Translations under genes and position numbers: made by a program
Assembly (NCBI RefSeq): GCF_000699445.3
Contig: NC_067197.1
Span: forward strand, 22,303,809-22,367,808
DNA: 64,000 nucleotides
Direction: 5' to 3'
Origin: Schistosoma haematobium
Taxonomy: Eukaryota; Platyhelminthes; Trematoda; Strigeidida; Schistosomatidae
Notes under the pieces: generated by a model
What the model saw: only the letters and a program-made list of their open reading frames with translations
Database searches by the model: none
Told to the model about the DNA's origin: nothing
Part shown: in pieces, positions 59,971-64,000 of the stretch
Position numbering within the stretch: position 1 is the stretch's first letter
Layout: every line of letters starts with the position of its first letter

Positions 59971-60349
59971 TACTCGAATATATAGTAATATTTATATGCA
60001 TATATGAAATTATTAAACCAATCAAGGTAGTTTGTGAGTCAATGATAACAATGAAAACGATTACATAAGTGAAAAGTGAAAAGTACAAATTGGTAGTGTG
60101 ATAACAGGTGCATTAGTTTTGATAAGAATAATAAAGGCTCAAACCAATGTTACATAATCGGAAACAGGTCAATGATTAGAAAAACATAGACAGTGAGATA
60201 ACATTTATAAAATGACGTAATAGGAAGTGTTCAGATAATTGGACCGTGAAACGTATATTTGAGAGAAAATAAAATAAAATCGTAGAAGGGGGCGAAGAAA
60301 AATAATAAACGAAGAGAAAGTTTGAAAAAATAACAAATAAATTCATTTA

Positions 60350-60709
60350 TTAAGGCCAAGGAAGAGATAAGGGTGTTGCAAATTTCTTCTGAACAGAAAG
60401 ACTTTGCTTGTTGGCTCGAATTCCTATAGCTTCTGCTATGTATAAGAGACGAGAGCGAACACATTAAGGAAAACTGGTGGGAATACGACAAATAACTTTA
60501 AATGACTTGTTTTTGTCCACTACATGACCGCTATCGATCAAGTGTGATAGAACCGAGCTGCGTATTGTCTTGACGTTACCTTTTCCTAACCACGAAAGGA
60601 GGTGTTCACTAACTCTTCGGTTCACTTGCCTGGTAGTGCACCCAATATAGCTTTCTCTACAGGAGCAGCTGAATTCGTAGACGCACGGACCTCTCAAAGA
60701 GGTTATCAA
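60350..60709 (-). pseudogene. PLE C-terminal GIY-YIG fragment
   Basis: Reads CVYEFSCSCRESYIGCTTRQVNRRVSEH, then a conserved HLIDSGHVVDKNKSFKVICR. After a frameshift near 60,465 it continues AEAIGIRANKQSL ... LSLPWP and TAA at 60,352-60,350. The last residues match the PLE at the left edge. The Arg following YIG is Cys here. Broken. Confidence 0.85.
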
Positions 60710-60711
60710 TA

Positions 60712-61470
60712 AGCTTGATTTTTACTGTCCTTACGTTGATGACACTTTCATCATTGCCGATCAGAACATTAGAGAAGAACAACTACTAGAACTATTTAAT
60801 AACAAACATCCTGCAATTAAATTTACATATGAAGAGGAAATAGATAACAAACTACATTTCCTTGAAGTTTTGTTAAATAGAAAAGAAAATGGTTCTATCA
60901 ATAGAGCTGTGTATAGAAAAAGTTCTCCTTCAAGCCAATACACATATTTTTTTAAACTTTGTGCCTCTTCAATATAAGAGAAACTTAGTCAAATGTCTGG
61001 CAACTAGAGCTATTAAGATATGCTCAGTTGACACAATTGTTAAGGAATTAGAGCATATTCATAATATGTTGATTGGATTAGGTTATCCACAGGATTTCCT
61101 GAAGAAACACCTGCGTGTAACAAGCAAGAAAATAGTGACACTAACGGCTCATAAGAAACCTCTATTCTTGAAGCTGCAATTCAGTGGTGATGTAGATAGT
61201 GATGTATTACATGATAGACTGACTAGAGCAGTAAAGAGAACGTTTAATGTTGCCAACCTCTGCTTATCGTATTCGACCCGATCGATGGTGATTCCACAAT
61301 TGAAGGATAAGTTACCTGGTTATGCCACTTCTATGTGTATCTACGAACTCAGGTGCGCCTGTGGAGAAAGCTATATTGGGCGCACTACCAGGCAACTGAA
61401 CCAACGAGTTAGTGAACACCTCCCTTCGTGGTTAGGAAATCTTTACTCGAAGACAACCGAATTCTTTTGA
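60712..61470 (+). pseudogene. PLE reverse transcriptase C-terminal part to GIY-YIG, opposite orientation
   Basis: Starts just before motif C (CPYVDDTFIIAD) and continues KLHFLEVLLNRKENGS and YRKSS. A frameshift in a T run near 60,950 shifts to the frame NLVKCLATRAIKICS ... LGYPQDFLKKHL ... MCIYELRCACGESYIGRTTRQL ... SEHLPSWLG, then the homology stops. It abuts the minus-strand fragment at about 60,710. The GIY-YIG parts of the two fragments overlap in content but differ at roughly 15 percent of bases. Confidence 0.85.
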
Positions 61471-64000
61471 TAACCGTCAGTAAGAAAATAAGTTAACATC
61501 AGATCATTGAAATAATTTGCTTTCCTGTAAGTTACGTGAATGGATTTTTAATAAGTGGACTAAAATATTTTACTGTTTAAGTAATCATAGAATAACACTT
61601 AGTACGATTGTTACTCACAAGAAATGCTACAAACTAATATAAAAGACCAACGAAATAGTAAAAACCTTACAATTTTTAAAAATTCTCCTATTTTATTTAA
61701 AAACTGACAAAACTTTTTAAATATTTCAGCGATAAACAATTTAAAGAACCAGAAGTCTTAAGAAACGGAATATGTTTGAAACTGCATGATGAGTTGCAGT
61801 GAGTAACAAGTTGACTGAAATACTAAAGATAGCTAGTAGTAGGGTTGACTTTATACGTTAAGCCCAAAACTTGATGTATGTTTTTGAAAAACAATATACT
61901 GATCGATTTGTTGCTATTATCAAACATATGAAAATTATTAAATGTACTTCAACATGAATGAAATGTACTCACAATTCCATTTGAAGTATAAGCTATTTAC
62001 AAATAAACTTGCTTCTGGACACAATACGTTTGCAAATACTAAAAGTTTATGAATATTGTTACTTGCTGACATAAACATTACATAAATGGAAGTTTATTTC
62101 TAGAATAATATTACAGTTTAGCCGATTGAACATGTTTTAACATATCTAAATGTATAGGAGCTAAAATTTAATGGATCTTTCCTCTTAAAATAAGTAAACT
62201 AATGTACCCTATAGAAAAATTAATAAACATACACAAATGACGTATTTATTTCAGAATAGACAGATATATATATGTATCGAAATAGTTTATGGATTTGACA
62301 AAACATCAGAAAACTGGTTAGTTTTTCGGTGAGCTAAGTGTAAATAAACCATTTGGTTAAAAATCCTCATAAATTTTCATGATTGTTATTGTTAATAAAT
62401 TCTCATCAAACAAATAATTAATTTAGTAAAACAAATCTATTTTCGACGATTTCATTGACTAAGATGTACAGAAACAATTATATATTATTTGTAGGCACGA
62501 GATCATAGAAGAATTCTCGACCCTAAAACAACTACTAGTGGGGAACGTATACTAGCCAGAATTTTTTGAAGAGAACGGGAAACTCAAACTTTGCAGAGAT
62601 TCATTAAAAAAGATATATATAATAAAAATTGACCTAGAAGGTGACAAAGAGCACCTGGCTTAAAGGAAAAGTTTCTGGTTCTCAACACCTTTAAGTTTGA
62701 TATGCTTTAGTCTACTCATATTTACCAGTAGAATAGAGGAAGAGACCTCAGACTCAGCCACTCCAGTATTTGTTCTTGTGAAGCTAGGCATAAATTGCTT
62801 GGTTAAAAAGATACAGTAGTAGATTCACAGTAAGTCAGTAATAGATAACTCGTGAACATACAGGTCAATCGATCAGAAAGTGCTAATCATTTAAAATCCT
62901 ATACCAGATGAAAAATTACCTGCCAAAAGTAGTTAACTTTTACATCCTTCGAGATTTTATTTACATACAGAGGTCAAAACTATGTAACCTAAATAAAATT
63001 ACTCAACCTATTCTCCTACCACAAACACAATCACTAGCTTTACTAAATTATCACCTATTCCTTCTCTGCTCAATTAACATACTCTTAACAGATTTATTCA
63101 TGCTTTTAAACCCTTTATGACCAAAATTTTATCTTATCCTCATTTGTAATTTATTTTTATAATAAAATTAGTTGCCTAGTTTTTATGGCACTCTTTAAAA
63201 TTAATTTCTAAAGATTAACCAAGTATATTTCCAGTTTGTTATTAGAAACAATATCTCTGTAATTCTGATTATTTCATTTTCTGTTGTCATATTCTGGAAA
63301 TTATTGCTACTATCGCTAGATATAAAATATCATTGTAAAATAGTATTCTCTTGTATGACTATATGACTTTATTGCATGTTTTCCACTCAAACAAATTATT
63401 AATTGAATAATTATCATATAAACAATATGAATGAACTTGTATAGAATGGACGTAGACTTCATCTTAGAAAAGTATAAAACTTTACTGAAGTTTACATATT
63501 CCATGTTGAAGAGTGAATACTTGGTAATATAAACAAAACAGTTCAAATCTATAAATGATTGTTTATGTACAGTGATACTTTTCCATGAAATTTATCGTAT
63601 AGAATAGTACTTTATGGAACCTATTTATGTCATCCCAATTTAGCTTAATAAGTTGTTTTTTAGTTAACTATTCAAATGCAGTAATAAATGATTTTCAAAC
63701 GATTTAAATAAAAGGGAAATTTTTTAAGCATAATTGAATATTCAACCGTGTATACAACTATTGAAATCATTTAAACAATTGGGAGATGAACAATTCTCTT
63801 GGGAATCTCATAAATAACTGAAAAGAAACAACAATAACAACACAGATATAACACACAACAATAATAATTTTAAAAGAAAACATACCCAAAATCGATATAG
63901 TAATAAAAACAAGATGAAAACTATTCCAACATCACATTCACAAAAGGTAAGGATATATGATCATTCAATAAACTCCATGAATAAAGAGTTATATATATGT
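61471..64000. other. AT-rich, nothing recognised
   Basis: No coding frame, exon with convincing splice sites or known repeat. The missing arrestin 5' exons were searched for on the minus strand by their expected motifs and not found. Confidence 0.35.

Noticed and set aside
60350..61470. CRISPR array, bacterial operon or prophage-like content in the window
   Set aside because: No spaced direct repeats, ribosome-binding sites or compact gene order; introns and eukaryotic transposons show this is animal DNA.

Overview
The window looks like nuclear genomic DNA of a blood fluke (genus Schistosoma). It is AT-rich and gene-poor, and it is crowded with repeats I recognise from schistosomes: tRNA-derived, hammerhead-ribozyme-bearing SINE-like elements (Smalpha type), RTE-clade non-LTR retrotransposons, Penelope-like elements (PLEs) with a GIY-YIG endonuclease, and Merlin-type DNA transposons and MITEs. 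I cannot assign a species from the sequence alone.

Host coding content is one gene. The 3' part of a beta-arrestin gene runs on the minus strand from 54,699 down to 41,094 in five exons. Together they read as one continuous frame of 248 codons plus stop. The encoded segment includes the C-domain signature ([19 protein letters not shown]), a clathrin-box-like LIKLD and a C-terminal AP2-binding DxxFxxFxxxR motif. The N-terminal exons are not visible up to 64,000, so the upstream intron must exceed 9.3 kb.

Layout. 1-388: end of a PLE running in from the left. 1.2-41 kb: intergenic, with many hammerhead SINE-like copies, here called family A (Smalpha type, ending CTGGATTCCACTGC) and family B (arms GCACTG/CAGTGC). 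The same stretch holds an RTE endonuclease fragment (5.1-6.3 kb), Merlin MITEs (7.0, 9.0, 13.3 and 16.8 kb), two near-identical 0.77-kb Merlin elements in opposite orientation (14.0 and 35.7 kb), a 417-bp-arm inverted repeat (16.3-18.0 kb) and a nearly full-length dead RTE (19.1-22.3 kb). 41.1-54.7 kb: beta-arrestin, whose introns carry family B copies and one PLE with an uninterrupted ORF (51.5-53.9 kb). 56.4-59.1 kb: a second, 5'-truncated RTE with an 11-bp target duplication. 59.9-61.5 kb: two PLE fragments in opposite orientation plus a hammerhead motif. 61.5-64 kb: nothing recognised.

The most interesting system is the relationship between the intact PLE and family A. The PLE and the small non-autonomous elements share both termini. 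Each begins with an antisense copy of a tail segment and ends with the sense 3' half of the hammerhead. Several of the small ones are single insertions flanked by perfect 10-13 bp target duplications. This fits PLE-driven mobilisation of the hammerhead SINE-like elements. Family B has the same inverted architecture but no visible autonomous partner here.
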